A stretch of DNA of 35,940 nt from Pseudomonadota bacterium (GCA_023436615.1 JAEZIO010000038.1:1-35940); one strand, 5' to 3'; numbered from the stretch's first letter, positions 17,110 through 24,902 are shown. Program-made: numbers and translations. Notes: generated by a model from the letters alone, not told the origin.

Positions 17110-17976
17110 ATGCAAACTCTAGACGGCGAGCAACAGGCCGCTCGCGACTGGTTCGAAAGCCTGCGCAACCGCGTCTGTGCCGCGTTCGAAGAGATCGAGC
17201 GCGAAGCCGGTAGCGACGCGACGTTCGCGTACACGCCCTGGGAACGCACCGACGATGGCGGCGGCCCCGGCGGCGGCGGAGTGCGCGGGCAGATGAACGG
17301 CTCGGTGTTCGAAAAGGTCGGAGTGAACGTCTCGACCGTTTCCGGGCGCTTCTCGCCCGAATTCGCCAAATCGATTTTCGGCGCCGACGACAAAGACCCG
17401 AGCTTCTTCGCGACCGGGATCAGCCTGGTGGCGCACATGGCTAACCCGCACGTTCCGGCGGTCCACATGAACACGCGATTCCTGACCACGCGCAAGCGCT
17501 GGTTCGGGGGCGGCGCCGACCTCAACCCCGCCATCCCGAACGCTGACGACACCGAAGCCTTCCATGCGCGCCTTCGCGCCGTCTGCGCCGCGCACGACCC
17601 GACTTTCTATCCGCGATTCTCGAAATGGGCCGAGGACTATTTCTTCCTTCCGCACCGCGGCGTCGCGCGCGGCGTCGGCGGCATCTTCTACGACCATCTC
17701 GAGTGCCACGAGCCCGGGCACGGCGCGACGTTCGAGCAGAATTTCGCGTTCACGCGCGAGGTCGGCGAGGCATTCCTCGATGTCTTCCCGGCGATCGTTC
17801 GCAGGCGGATGGGCGCGAAGTTCAGCGCCGAGGACATGGAGCGCCTGCTCGAATTCCGCGGCCGCTACGTCGAGTTCAACCTGCTCTACGACCGGGGAAC
17901 CCTGTTCGGGCTCAAGACCGGCGGGAATATCGATGCCATCCTGATGAGCCTGCCGCCGCTCGCAAGGTGGAAGTGA
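17110..17976 (+). CDS. hemF: Oxygen-dependent coproporphyrinogen III oxidase
   Basis: 288-residue aerobic coproporphyrinogen oxidase, which decarboxylates coproporphyrinogen III to protoporphyrinogen IX using O2 in heme synthesis. Family landmarks: F-A-Y-T-P-W-E-R, the glycine-rich GGGPGGGGVRGQMNGSVFEK, NPHVPAVHMNTRF, RWFGGGADLNP (DLTP in most members), FFLPHRGVARGVGGIFYD and EFNLLYDRGTLFGLKTGGN. Length is normal. No Shine-Dalgarno is present; the palindromic repeat ends 5 bp upstream. It is divergent from petA, whose bc1 complex needs heme, and is followed after 1 bp by a GNAT gene that is probably co-transcribed. Confidence 0.97.
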   Translation: MQTLDGEQQAARDWFESLRNRVCAAFEEIEREAGSDATFAYTPWERTDDGGGPGGGGVRGQMNGSVFEKVGVNVSTVSGRFSPEFAKSIFGADDKDPSFFATGISLVAHMANPHVPAVHMNTRFLTTRKRWFGGGADLNPAIPNADDTEAFHARLRAVCAAHDPTFYPRFSKWAEDYFFLPHRGVARGVGGIFYDHLECHEPGHGATFEQNFAFTREVGEAFLDVFPAIVRRRMGAKFSAEDMERLLEFRGRYVEFNLLYDRGTLFGLKTGGNIDAILMSLPPLARWK

Positions 17977-17977
17977 A

Positions 17978-18592
17978 ATGAGCTACGAGCCCGTTGCCGA
18001 CGGCGAGCTCGCGGCCGTCGTTACCTTTCTCGAGATGCGGAAGCCCGCCGGTCACCAGGTACCGGCATCCGATCTGTCGCTCCGCCGCGTCGAAGAGCCC
18101 AACGCGCACGATTATCGGGTGCTGTTCCGCCGCATTGGGCGGCACTGGCTGTGGTTCTCGCGGCTGGTGATGAGCGACGACGAGCTGGAACGGATCATCC
18201 GTGACCCAGCGGTTGAGCTCTATGTCGTGATCGACGAGGTCGGTACCGACATCGGAATGCTGGAGCTCGATTTCCGCGAGGCCGGCCAGTGCGAGCTTGC
18301 GTTCGTCGGCCTGGTCCCGGAGCTCGCCGGGCTCGGGCACGGGCGCTGGTTCCTCGGCCAGACCCTGCGGCTTGCGTGGCGCGGCGGCGTGCGGCGAGTG
18401 CACGTCCACACCTGCACGCTCGACCATCCGGCTGCGCTGAGCGCGTACCGAAGCGCCGGGTTCACCGCCTACAAACGCGCTGTCGAGCGCTTTCCCGACC
18501 CCCGGCTTCGCGGCATCCTGCCGCGCGATGCCGCGCCTCAGGTGCCGCTTTTGGGAACCGACACGTCGACCGATTCGCGGCCGGCCAGCTGA
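17978..18592 (+). CDS. GNAT family N-acetyltransferase
   Basis: 204-residue GNAT-fold protein. The acetyl-CoA pyrophosphate loop reads VPELAGLGHGRWFLGQTLRL (Q/R-x-x-G-x-G/A-like motif A), followed by RRVHVHTCTLDHPAALSAYR and AGFTAYKR, the usual motif B end. The acceptor is unknown. The ATG is one base after the hemF stop (TGA-A-ATG), indicating translational coupling. The last 55 bp overlap the convergent membrane-protein gene (18538-19359). It is slightly longer than a minimal GNAT domain, with an extra N-terminal helix region. Confidence 0.87.
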   Translation: MSYEPVADGELAAVVTFLEMRKPAGHQVPASDLSLRRVEEPNAHDYRVLFRRIGRHWLWFSRLVMSDDELERIIRDPAVELYVVIDEVGTDIGMLELDFREAGQCELAFVGLVPELAGLGHGRWFLGQTLRLAWRGGVRRVHVHTCTLDHPAALSAYRSAGFTAYKRAVERFPDPRLRGILPRDAAPQVPLLGTDTSTDSRPAS

Positions 18593-19359
18593 AGATAGAT
18601 CCGCGCGAGCATCACCGCGAGGACAACGGTGACGACGGCGTTGAGTATCGAGGCGATGACTGCCACGAACAAGGCCGCGGCGGACATCGGCTCGATGTCC
18701 CCCAACAGCCCGATTGCGACCAGCCCGGCGCCCCAGTCAACGACCGAGATGGTGATCCCGGCGGCGATCAGGAACAGGACGATGAACCCGAAAAGCCGCC
18801 ACCAGTGGCCCTCGGTCAGCCTCCAGCTTCGGCGCAGGATCTCGATCGGTCCAGCCGATTCCTCGCTCGCGACCGGCGACGACATCAGCAGCCGGACTCC
18901 GACGAACAGCACGAAGAGGAAATAGAGGAGGAGCAGGATCATCCCGGTTGGAGACCGGGCGAGCGCGGTTTCGTTCTCGACCGGCACCCCGGCCGCGTAC
19001 ATGACCACCGCGAAGGGGATGAGCGCCAGCAGGAAGCCGACGATGACGAGGATTGCCGCGACGAAGTAGATCGGCATCCGCCTGGCGCCGTGGCCGATCG
19101 CTTCGCCCACCGACACCGCCGAGCCGATCGCCATGCGGATGATCGCCAGCTGGCCGACAAGTCCCAGCAGCGATGACACGAACAGCAAGAGCCCCGAGGT
19201 TATCGAGCCCGGGCTCCGGGTCGCCACAGGGTCGATTACGCCAACGATGAGTCCGGGCAAGGCGATCAGCGCCGCGGCGACGACCATGTACAGCTTGCCG
19301 TCGCGTCGGATGCGATCCTTGGTCTCGTCCCACGCGCGCGAAATCGAAAGTGAAGCCAT
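18538..19359 (-). CDS. Polytopic membrane protein, unknown function
   Basis: 273-residue protein with about six hydrophobic helices (for example LYMVVAAALIALPGLIVGVI, PIYFVAAILVIVGFLLALIP, MILLLLYFLFVLFVGVRLLM and AAALFVAVIASILNAVVTVV). The overall pattern, with ARIYLQL near the end and GPIEILRRSWRLTEGHWWRL in the middle, is like the membrane domain found with glycerophosphodiester phosphodiesterases (GPDPase_memb/DUF975-like), but there is no catalytic domain. ATG 19359 is chosen over the preceding TTG because GGAGGGGG stands at proper distance from it. It overlaps the GNAT gene by 55 bp tail to tail. Function unknown. Confidence 0.8.
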   Translation of the reverse strand: MASLSISRAWDETKDRIRRDGKLYMVVAAALIALPGLIVGVIDPVATRSPGSITSGLLLFVSSLLGLVGQLAIIRMAIGSAVSVGEAIGHGARRMPIYFVAAILVIVGFLLALIPFAVVMYAAGVPVENETALARSPTGMILLLLYFLFVLFVGVRLLMSSPVASEESAGPIEILRRSWRLTEGHWWRLFGFIVLFLIAAGITISVVDWGAGLVAIGLLGDIEPMSAAALFVAVIASILNAVVTVVLAVMLARIYLQLAGRESVDVSVPKSGT

Positions 19360-19450
19360 CAACCCCCTCCGTATCTGGAGGCGTTATGCGAGGCTTGCCG
19401 GAACCTTGCAATCTTGTCGGACCCGACGTCCCGGCCCATGTGCGCGAGCC

Positions 19451-20113
19451 ATGGAGCGTATCGACGGCGTCGAGTGGCGGGTGGGCAAGGATCCGGTCCC
19501 CTATGAGGAAGCGCTGGCTTTCATGGAGCAGCGCGCCGGGGCCATTCGCTCAGGCGAAGCGTCGGAGTGCGTGTGGCTGCTCGAGCATCCGCCCCTCTTC
19601 ACGGCCGGAACGAGCGCCGATGCAGCCGAATTGTTCAACCCGCGGGGCTTTCCCGTCTACGAGGCGGGCCGCGGCGGCCGCTACACCTACCACGGCCCGG
19701 GCCAGAGGGTCGGCTACCTGATGCTCGACCTCGAGAAGCGCGGCCGCGACGTCCGCCGGCTTGTCCACGCCTTGGAGGATTGGATCATCGCGACGCTCTC
19801 CACGCTCGGTGTTTCGGCGCATCGTGCTCCGGGGCGGATCGGGATCTGGGTCGGCGAGGGCGCCGCCGAAGCCAAAATCGCCGCGCTCGGGATCCGGGTG
19901 AAGCGGTGGGTCACGCTCCACGGCTTTTCGATCAACGTCGATCCCGATCTGGACCACTTCGGGGGCATCGTCCCCTGCGGGATCAGCGATTTCGGAGTCA
20001 CAAGCCTCGCCAAGCTCGGGAAAAAAATTCCGCTGTCGGACGTTGATGACGCGCTGGGCCGCTCGTTTCACCTATTTCTCAATAAGTTGGGGAATGCCAA
20101 TCAAGTCTCTTGA
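19451..20113 (+). CDS. lipB: Octanoyl-[acyl carrier protein]:protein octanoyltransferase
   Basis: 220-residue LipB, which moves the octanoyl group from octanoyl-ACP to lipoyl domains in the first step of endogenous lipoate attachment. Signature residues are visible: LEHPPLFTAGTSAD, GRGGRYTYHGPGQRVGYLML, the catalytic Lys142 in AAEAKIAALGIRVKRWVTLH, and the nucleophile Cys176 in G-I-V-P-C-G-I-S-D. The start ATG 19451 gives the usual N-terminal length; the frame is open upstream but not LipB-like. No strong Shine-Dalgarno is seen. A promoter-like element for the next gene overlaps its stop. Confidence 0.96.
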   Translation: MERIDGVEWRVGKDPVPYEEALAFMEQRAGAIRSGEASECVWLLEHPPLFTAGTSADAAELFNPRGFPVYEAGRGGRYTYHGPGQRVGYLMLDLEKRGRDVRRLVHALEDWIIATLSTLGVSAHRAPGRIGIWVGEGAAEAKIAALGIRVKRWVTLHGFSINVDPDLDHFGGIVPCGISDFGVTSLAKLGKKIPLSDVDDALGRSFHLFLNKLGNANQVS

Positions 20114-20138
20114 TGGTGACGAGGCGTTCAGATTATGC
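20110..20138 (+). promoter_or_regulatory. Possible promoter for Asn-rich lipoprotein
   Basis: TTGATG (20110-20115) and TTATGC (20133-20138) with a 17-bp spacer, beginning in the lipB stop codon, would give a leader of about 50 nt before ATG 20197. The boxes match the housekeeping consensus only moderately. Confidence 0.35.
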
Positions 20139-20196
20139 TGAGCGCGATTTGCGAAGCGGGCGACCGCTGCAGATCGCAATAAATAGGGAGTTTTGA

Positions 20197-20442
20197 ATGC
20201 GTGCTCTTATCCTGGTCGCTGGTGCGGCCCTGGCGGTTGCGGCTTGCAGCAGCAACAACAACGCCGACAACAACATGGTGGTCGAGAACCTGACCGCCGA
20301 AAACCTCGTCGTCGAGAACGACATGAATGCGATCGACATGAACGCGGTCGACATGAATGCGATGAACGACGTCAACGCCGTCGACACCAACACGACGACG
20401 ACCACGACGACGACGACCGAGAACACCACCACCAACATGTAA
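20197..20442 (+). CDS. Asn/Thr-rich small lipoprotein
   Basis: 81-residue protein with a lipobox (ALAVAAC; predicted lipidated Cys17). The mature part is extreme low complexity: Asn-rich NNNADNN, then V-V-E-N units (VVENLTAENLVVEN), then Asp-Met-Asn-Ala-type units (DMNAIDMNAVDMNAMNDVNA), then a run of nine Thr. At DNA level the Asn-Ala units and the ACG/ACC triplets are near-repeats, suggesting growth by slippage. AGGGAG stands 5-6 nt before the ATG and a strong terminator follows, so it is a true monocistronic gene. Function unknown; probably a membrane-anchored envelope protein. Confidence 0.82.
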   Translation: MRALILVAGAALAVAACSSNNNADNNMVVENLTAENLVVENDMNAIDMNAVDMNAMNDVNAVDTNTTTTTTTTTENTTTNM

Positions 20443-20474
20443 TCGGCGGCTCCCTCGTGGAGCCGTTCGAGCTG

Positions 20475-20508
20475 GAGGCTGCCGGGTTCGCCCGGCAGCC
20501 TCTTTTTT
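20475..20508 (+). terminator. Strong intrinsic terminator
   Basis: A perfect 12-bp stem (GAGGCTGCCGGG 20475-20486 with CCCGGCAGCCTC 20491-20502) closes a TTCG tetraloop and is followed by six T. It ends the Asn-rich lipoprotein transcript 33 bp after its stop. Confidence 0.93.
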
Positions 20509-20541
20509 GACTTTCGCCAGCGCCTGTTGTGGAGAGCGCCG

Positions 20542-20862
20542 ATGCGCAGATTGATCTTCCTTGCGACCCTTGCGCTTGCCTCGTGCGGGGACGGACAGCA
20601 GGCGAACAACGCCATCGTCTCGGATCAGGGCGGCGCCACGGCCGCGTCTGCGGTCAACGACATCACGGCCATTGACGCAGCGACCGCCGATTCCGCCAAC
20701 ATGGCGGCGAACGTCAATTATTCCGTCGACGAGAACGCGCTCGACGAGGAAGCGACCAATGCCGTCACTCCGGAGCGGACGACGGCGCGGCGGCGTCCAG
20801 CGCGGCCTTCCCAGCCGTCGCCGTCCGAGCCGAGCAACAGCGCCGACACGAATACGCTCTAG
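20542..20862 (+). CDS. Small Asn/Ala-rich lipoprotein
   Basis: 106-residue protein with a lipoprotein signal MRRLIFLATLALASC (predicted lipidated Cys15). The mature part contains Asn/Ala/Asp-rich spacer-like sequence (AIDAATADSANMAANVN) and ends in an Arg/Pro/Ser-rich tail. It is compositionally related to the preceding lipoprotein but not repetitive in the same way. ATG 20542 was chosen because GGAGAG lies 5 nt upstream and it starts the signal peptide; another ATG in the same frame lies 15 bp upstream. Its stop codon shares CTAG with the stop of the convergent queE. Function unknown. Confidence 0.78.
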   Translation: MRRLIFLATLALASCGDGQQANNAIVSDQGGATAASAVNDITAIDAATADSANMAANVNYSVDENALDEEATNAVTPERTTARRRPARPSQPSPSEPSNSADTNTL

Positions 20863-21491
20863 GCGAGCCCGACGATCTTGTGCGCCTGCAGGCTGAGTCG
20901 CCAGCGCGGCCGGTCCATCGCCAGGCGAATCGCCGATTCGATCGCGGCGGCGCTCTCTTCGCAATCCATCGGCTGCACCAGGAAATGGTGGAAATCCCAG
21001 CTCTCGAGCTCCGCGGGATCGATGCCGGGCTGCGGCCAGACCAGCTTCAGCTCGTCGCCGCGGCGCTGGACGACTTGCGTCCCCGCCTTTGGGCTGACGC
21101 AAATCCAATCGAGTCCCGGCACCGCCGGCAATGTTCCATTGGTCTCAACGGCCACCCGGAAGCTGCGGTCGTGAAGCGCATCGACCAGCGCCGAATCGAG
21201 CTGGAGCATCGGTTCGCCGCCGGTAATCACGGCCAGCCGCTCGTCACGCCCCTCGCCCCATTCCCGTTCCACGGCATCGGCGAGATCATCCGCGCTCGCG
21301 AACTTGCCGCCGCCCTCGCCGTCGGTCCCGACGAAGTCCGTGTCGCAGAAACTGCACTGCGCGTCGGCCCGGTCCTGCTCTCGGCCGGACCACAGGTTGC
21401 AGCCCGCAAATCGCAGGAATACCGCCCGGCGCCCGGCCTGCACGCCCTCGCCCTGCAGCGTCAGGAACAGCTCCTTCACAGCATAGGTCAT
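20859..21491 (-). CDS. queE: 7-carboxy-7-deazaguanine synthase
   Basis: 210-residue radical-SAM enzyme that converts 6-carboxy-tetrahydropterin to 7-carboxy-7-deazaguanine in queuosine/deazapurine synthesis. The protein starts MTYAVKELFLTLQGEGVQAG, as QueE does. The [4Fe-4S] ligands Cys31, Cys46 and Cys49 form an expanded C-x14-C-x2-C motif instead of C-x3-C-x2-C, as known for the Burkholderia multivorans type. The SAM-binding VITGGEPMLQ, NGTLPAVPGLDWICVSPKAG and the C-terminal RLSLQAHKIVGLA are also typical. The ATG overlaps the queC stop (ATGA), so translation is coupled. Confidence 0.95.
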   Translation of the reverse strand: MTYAVKELFLTLQGEGVQAGRRAVFLRFAGCNLWSGREQDRADAQCSFCDTDFVGTDGEGGGKFASADDLADAVEREWGEGRDERLAVITGGEPMLQLDSALVDALHDRSFRVAVETNGTLPAVPGLDWICVSPKAGTQVVQRRGDELKLVWPQPGIDPAELESWDFHHFLVQPMDCEESAAAIESAIRLAMDRPRWRLSLQAHKIVGLA

Positions 21492-22177
21492 TCGGCCGGC
21501 TGCTCGGCGTAGCGCGTCGGGTCGGGCAGCCCTGCCTCGGCGAAGCCCTTCGCCCGCAGGCGGCACGCATCGCACAGGCCGCAATGGCGCCCGTCCGGCG
21601 CCGGGTCGTAGCAGCTATGGCTCATCCCGGCGTCGAGCCTCAGGCGATCGGCCTCGCGTGCGATATCCGCCTTCGTCATGTGCTGCAGCGGCGCGTGGAG
21701 CCGAAACGGCTCGCCTTCGACTCCGGCCTTGGTCGCGACGTTCGCCAGTGTCTCGAACGCGGCGATGAATTCGGGCCGGCAGTCGGGATAGCCCGAATAA
21801 TCGAGCGCGTTGACGCCGATGAAGAGGTCGCGGGCGCCGACCGCTTCCGCCCACGCGAGCGCCAGGCTGAGCATGACGGTGTTGCGGGCGGGAACGTAGG
21901 TCACCGGGATACCGGGACCCACGCCGTCCTTCGGAACGGCGATTTCGCCGGTCAGCGCCGATCCCCCGAACCGGGTCAGGTCCAGAGAGAGGATGACATG
22001 CTCTTCGGCGAGCTCACGGGCGATCCGCTTCGCCGCCTCCAGCTCGATCGCGTGGCGCTGCCCATAGTCCACGGTCAGCGCAAGCACCGCGAATCCTCGC
22101 TCGCGCGCGAGCGCCGCGGTCACCATCGAATCAAGGCCGCCGGAAAGCAGCACGACTGCTCGTTCGATGTCGCTCAT
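21488..22177 (-). CDS. queC: 7-cyano-7-deazaguanine synthase
   Basis: 229-residue ATP-dependent enzyme that turns 7-carboxy-7-deazaguanine (the QueE product) into preQ0. The PP-loop S-G-G-L-D-S is at 12-17, followed by ALTVDYGQRHAIELEAA, and the structural zinc site is formed by Cys189, Cys199, Cys202 and Cys205 (GRHCGLCDACRLR). PARNTVMLSLALAWAEAVGA and LDYSGYPDCRPEFI are diagnostic. It is first in a two-gene operon with queE (4-bp overlap). I looked for a preQ1 riboswitch in the short upstream space and saw none. Confidence 0.97.
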   Translation of the reverse strand: MSDIERAVVLLSGGLDSMVTAALARERGFAVLALTVDYGQRHAIELEAAKRIARELAEEHVILSLDLTRFGGSALTGEIAVPKDGVGPGIPVTYVPARNTVMLSLALAWAEAVGARDLFIGVNALDYSGYPDCRPEFIAAFETLANVATKAGVEGEPFRLHAPLQHMTKADIAREADRLRLDAGMSHSCYDPAPDGRHCGLCDACRLRAKGFAEAGLPDPTRYAEQPAE

Positions 22178-22212
22178 CGGTTGGCGCCTCTACGAGGCTT
22201 GCAGGCTGAGCG

Positions 22213-22247
22213 AAAGAAGGGCCGCCCTTCCGATGGAGGGGCGGCCC
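22213..22247 (-). terminator. Probable terminator after DUF3617-like gene
   Basis: On the minus strand GGGCCGCCC (22247-22239) pairs with GGGCGGCCC (22227-22219), followed by TTCTTT. The 9-bp GC stem has an 11-nt loop; the T-tract is imperfect. It lies about 90 bp after the stop of the gene at 22334 and about 36 bp before queC, separating the two transcripts. Confidence 0.55.
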
Positions 22248-22333
22248 AGTTAACCGGGCGAGGCCCGATTTGGGAGGAAAGCGTGCCAAATCCGGCACGC
22301 CATCTTCCTAGCCTATGTTGGTTAAACGCCCGC

Positions 22334-22720
22334 TTAATGGGTCGGGCAATTTCCGATTCGACGCGCCTGCAGTCTGTACTGGAACGGCGCACCGTCGGCG
22401 ATTCCCTGCGTTTCGATGCGAAGCGAGCGCGGCGTGAGCCGGGTGATCGTGCTCTGGCCGAAGCCGCCCCCCGGACAGGTGTAGCGGATCGTTGCCGCCG
22501 GTCCCGCCTCGCGAATCAGGCTCCGGGTGCAGCTCGCGGAGCGATGCTCATATTGTGCGAGCGCCGCCGGCTCGGCGACGCACAGCCGCTGCGGCAGCGC
22601 TCCGGTCCGGCTGATTTCCCACAGGCCGCCTTCGACCTGCGAGAGTGCAGACGTGGGCGCAGCCGCACCGAGCCCCGCAATCGCGAGGACTCCGGCGACG
22701 CAGAGCGTCGGCAACCGCAT
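22334..22720 (-). CDS. DUF3617-like secreted protein
   Basis: 128-residue exported protein. An N-terminal signal peptide (MRLPTLCVAGVLAIAGLGAA) precedes GGLWEISRTGALPQRLCVAE, a pattern typical of DUF3617-type periplasmic proteins, and several cysteines (in RLCVAE, S-C-T-R-S-L, YTCPGGG and G-N-C-P) that could form disulfides. Start ATG 22720 is preferred; a GTG seven codons upstream (22741) is also possible, and neither has a good Shine-Dalgarno. It lies 52 bp downstream of hslO on the same strand. Molecular function is unknown. Confidence 0.75.
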   Translation of the reverse strand: MRLPTLCVAGVLAIAGLGAAAPTSALSQVEGGLWEISRTGALPQRLCVAEPAALAQYEHRSASCTRSLIREAGPAATIRYTCPGGGFGQSTITRLTPRSLRIETQGIADGAPFQYRLQARRIGNCPTH

Positions 22721-22772
22721 ATTCCCGTTCACGAGCGGCACTTTAGCACAGAACGGTAAACGGGAAACGACC

Positions 22773-23675
22773 TCAGGAGACGTCTTCCAGCGCGATCGGG
22801 AAACTTTGCGAGCAGAAAGCGCAATCGACCCGGATCATCCCGTCATCGCCGACCATGGCCGCACGTTCCTCCTCCGGGAATCGCGCGATGACCGATCGGA
22901 CATAGGCCGGATCGCAGCGACAGCCCTTGCTTAGCGGAAGCGGTTCGAGCGTGCGCACCTCGGCTTCTTCGTGGAACAGCCGCCAGGCGAGCTCGTCGAG
23001 CGGCAGCTCGGGGTCCGTCAGCTCTTCGGGCTTCACCGAACCGGCGAGGATGGCGACGTGCGGCCAGTCGGGGTGATCGAGCCGCGTGTGCAATCGGTCG
23101 CGCCCTTCCTCGCCTTCGGGAAGGTGCTGGAACAGCATTCCGCCGGCGCTCCAGCCGCCGTCGCGCTTTTCGGCCGCCAGCCGCACGATGCTGGGTATCT
23201 GCTCGGACTGGGCGAAGAAGCTTTCCGCGGCCTTGGCGAGGCTTTCGCCCTCGAGCGGGACGATGCCCTGGTAGCGTTCGTCCATCACGGGGTGGTCGAA
23301 CGTGATCGCGAGATAGCCCTTGCCGAACAGGGCGAAGAGCGACGGGTTCGGGCCCGCCTCCGCGAGGCGCGCGGGGTCGTGACGGACGTAGCCGCGAAGC
23401 TCGCCGCCGATATAGTCGCACACCAGCAGGTCGACCGCGCCGTTCTCGGTCTGCGCCTGGAGCGTGATCTGCCCGCCCGGTTCCTTGAGCATGGTGCCGA
23501 GCAGCGCCGTCAGTGCGAGCGCCTCTGCAAGCAGCTTTTCGACTACGGCCGGATAGCCGTGGTTGGCGAGGACCGAATCGAGCACCGGGCCAAGGCGCAC
23601 GAACCGCCCGCGAGCGTTGCGCGCCGGGATGGTAACGCCGAGTGCGACGTCCGTGCTCAGCTGGTTTGTTGGCAT
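22773..23675 (-). CDS. hslO: Redox-regulated chaperone Hsp33
   Basis: 300-residue Hsp33, a cytosolic holdase switched on by oxidation of its zinc-binding cysteines. The C-terminal switch is intact: C-R-C at 252/254 and C-A-F-C at 285/288, separated by the expected ~30 residues. The body shows VEKLLAEALALTALLGTMLK, GQITLQAQTENGAVDLLVCD and VRLAAEKRDGGWSAGGMLFQ, typical of the family. It is 36 bp downstream of argD on the same strand and likely co-transcribed. In relatives an argF gene often stands between argD and hslO; here it does not. Confidence 0.95.
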   Translation of the reverse strand: MPTNQLSTDVALGVTIPARNARGRFVRLGPVLDSVLANHGYPAVVEKLLAEALALTALLGTMLKEPGGQITLQAQTENGAVDLLVCDYIGGELRGYVRHDPARLAEAGPNPSLFALFGKGYLAITFDHPVMDERYQGIVPLEGESLAKAAESFFAQSEQIPSIVRLAAEKRDGGWSAGGMLFQHLPEGEEGRDRLHTRLDHPDWPHVAILAGSVKPEELTDPELPLDELAWRLFHEEAEVRTLEPLPLSKGCRCDPAYVRSVIARFPEEERAAMVGDDGMIRVDCAFCSQSFPIALEDVS

Positions 23676-23711
23676 TTCCGCTAGATAGGAAGCCGCCGCC
23701 CGCGGCTCAAC

Positions 23712-24902
23712 TCACGCCGCTTCGGCGGGGACCTCATACTCCGCGGCGGCCGCCGACAGCGTATCGACGAACTCGCGGATGTGATGCTCCTCGATGGTCA
23801 GCGGCGGCAGGATGCGCATGACATTGTCGCCCGCCGCGACCGTGAGCAGCCCCTTGCCGCGAAGCCAGTTCACGAAGCTGCGGCTGTCGGTCTTCATCTT
23901 GATGCCGAGCATCAGGCCCATGCCACGGACGCTTTCGAACAGATGGTCGTGGTTCGGGATCATCTGCTCGAGCGCAGAGCGGAGCCGCTCACCCGTCTGC
24001 CGCACCTGCGTCAGGAACTCGTCGTTCGCGATCACGTCGAACACGGCCTGCCCCGCCGCCATGGCGAGCGGGTTGCCGCCGTAGGTCGAGCCGTGCGTGC
24101 CGATCACCATGCCCTGCGCGGCATTCTCGGTCGCGAGGCATGCGCCCAGCGGGAATCCGCCGCCTATGCCCTTGGCGCTCGCCATGATGTCGGGCTCGAT
24201 CCCATATTGCTCGTAGGCATAGAGCGTTCCCGTGCGCGCCACGCCGCACTGGACCTCGTCAAGCACGAGCATCAGGTCGTTCTCGTCGCATGCCTTGCGC
24301 AGGCCTTGCATGAACGCCTTGCTGGCGGGACGGATTCCGCCCTCGCCCTGAACCGGCTCGACCAGGAAGCCGGCCGTGTTCTCGTCCACCGCCGCGAGCG
24401 CCGCGTCGAGATCGTCGAACTCGACGACCTTGAAGCCGGGAAGCAGCGGCGCGAAGCCGTCGCGGAGCTTCTCCTGGTTGGTCGCGCTGATGGTGGCCAT
24501 CGTGCGCCCGTGAAAGGCGTTGGAGAAGGTGATCAGGTCATGCTTGTGGGGGTTGCCCTTGGCATGGTGGTAGCGGCGCGCGGTCTTGATCGCGCACTCG
24601 ACGGCCTCGGCGCCGGAATTGGTGAAGAAGACGGTGTCGGCGAAGGTCTTCTCGATCAGCCGCTTGGCGAAAGCTTCGCCCTGCGGCGACCCGTACAGGT
24701 TCGACACGTGCATCAGCGTCGCCGCCTGCTCCTGGATCGCCTTGACCAGGTGCGGGTGGCCGTGGCCGAGCAGGTTGACGGCGATGCCGGCCGCGAAGTC
24801 TAGATATTTCTCCCCGTTCTCGCCGTACAGATAGGCGCCCTCCCCCCGCACCGGACGCACTTCGCAGCGCGAATAAACGGGCATGAGCGGGGTAATGGAC
24901 AT
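23712..24902 (-). CDS. argD: Acetylornithine/succinyldiaminopimelate aminotransferase
   Basis: 396-residue class III PLP-dependent aminotransferase that converts N-acetylglutamate semialdehyde to N-acetylornithine in arginine synthesis; some family members also act in lysine synthesis. Visible landmarks are GAYLYGENGEKYLDFAAGIA, TNSGAEAVECAIKTAR, FHGRTMATISAT, VEPVQGEGGI, MLVLDEVQCGVARTG and Lys244 in ASAKGIGGGFPLGA, the PLP Schiff-base lysine. AGGAGA stands well placed before the ATG. hslO follows after 36 bp. The assignment to ArgD rather than another class III enzyme rests on overall pattern and the hslO neighbour. Confidence 0.94.
   Translation of the reverse strand: MSITPLMPVYSRCEVRPVRGEGAYLYGENGEKYLDFAAGIAVNLLGHGHPHLVKAIQEQAATLMHVSNLYGSPQGEAFAKRLIEKTFADTVFFTNSGAEAVECAIKTARRYHHAKGNPHKHDLITFSNAFHGRTMATISATNQEKLRDGFAPLLPGFKVVEFDDLDAALAAVDENTAGFLVEPVQGEGGIRPASKAFMQGLRKACDENDLMLVLDEVQCGVARTGTLYAYEQYGIEPDIMASAKGIGGGFPLGACLATENAAQGMVIGTHGSTYGGNPLAMAAGQAVFDVIANDEFLTQVRQTGERLRSALEQMIPNHDHLFESVRGMGLMLGIKMKTDSRSFVNWLRGKGLLTVAAGDNVMRILPPLTIEEHHIREFVDTLSAAAAEYEVPAEAA

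Noticed and set aside
20394..20425. ACG/ACC triplet run as a CRISPR-like or satellite array
   Set aside because: It is short and fully inside a Thr-coding stretch of a lipoprotein gene with a proper terminator after it.
22178..22212. preQ1 riboswitch in front of queC
   Set aside because: The space to the upstream terminator is only about 35 nt and lacks the A-rich tail and stem expected for the aptamer.
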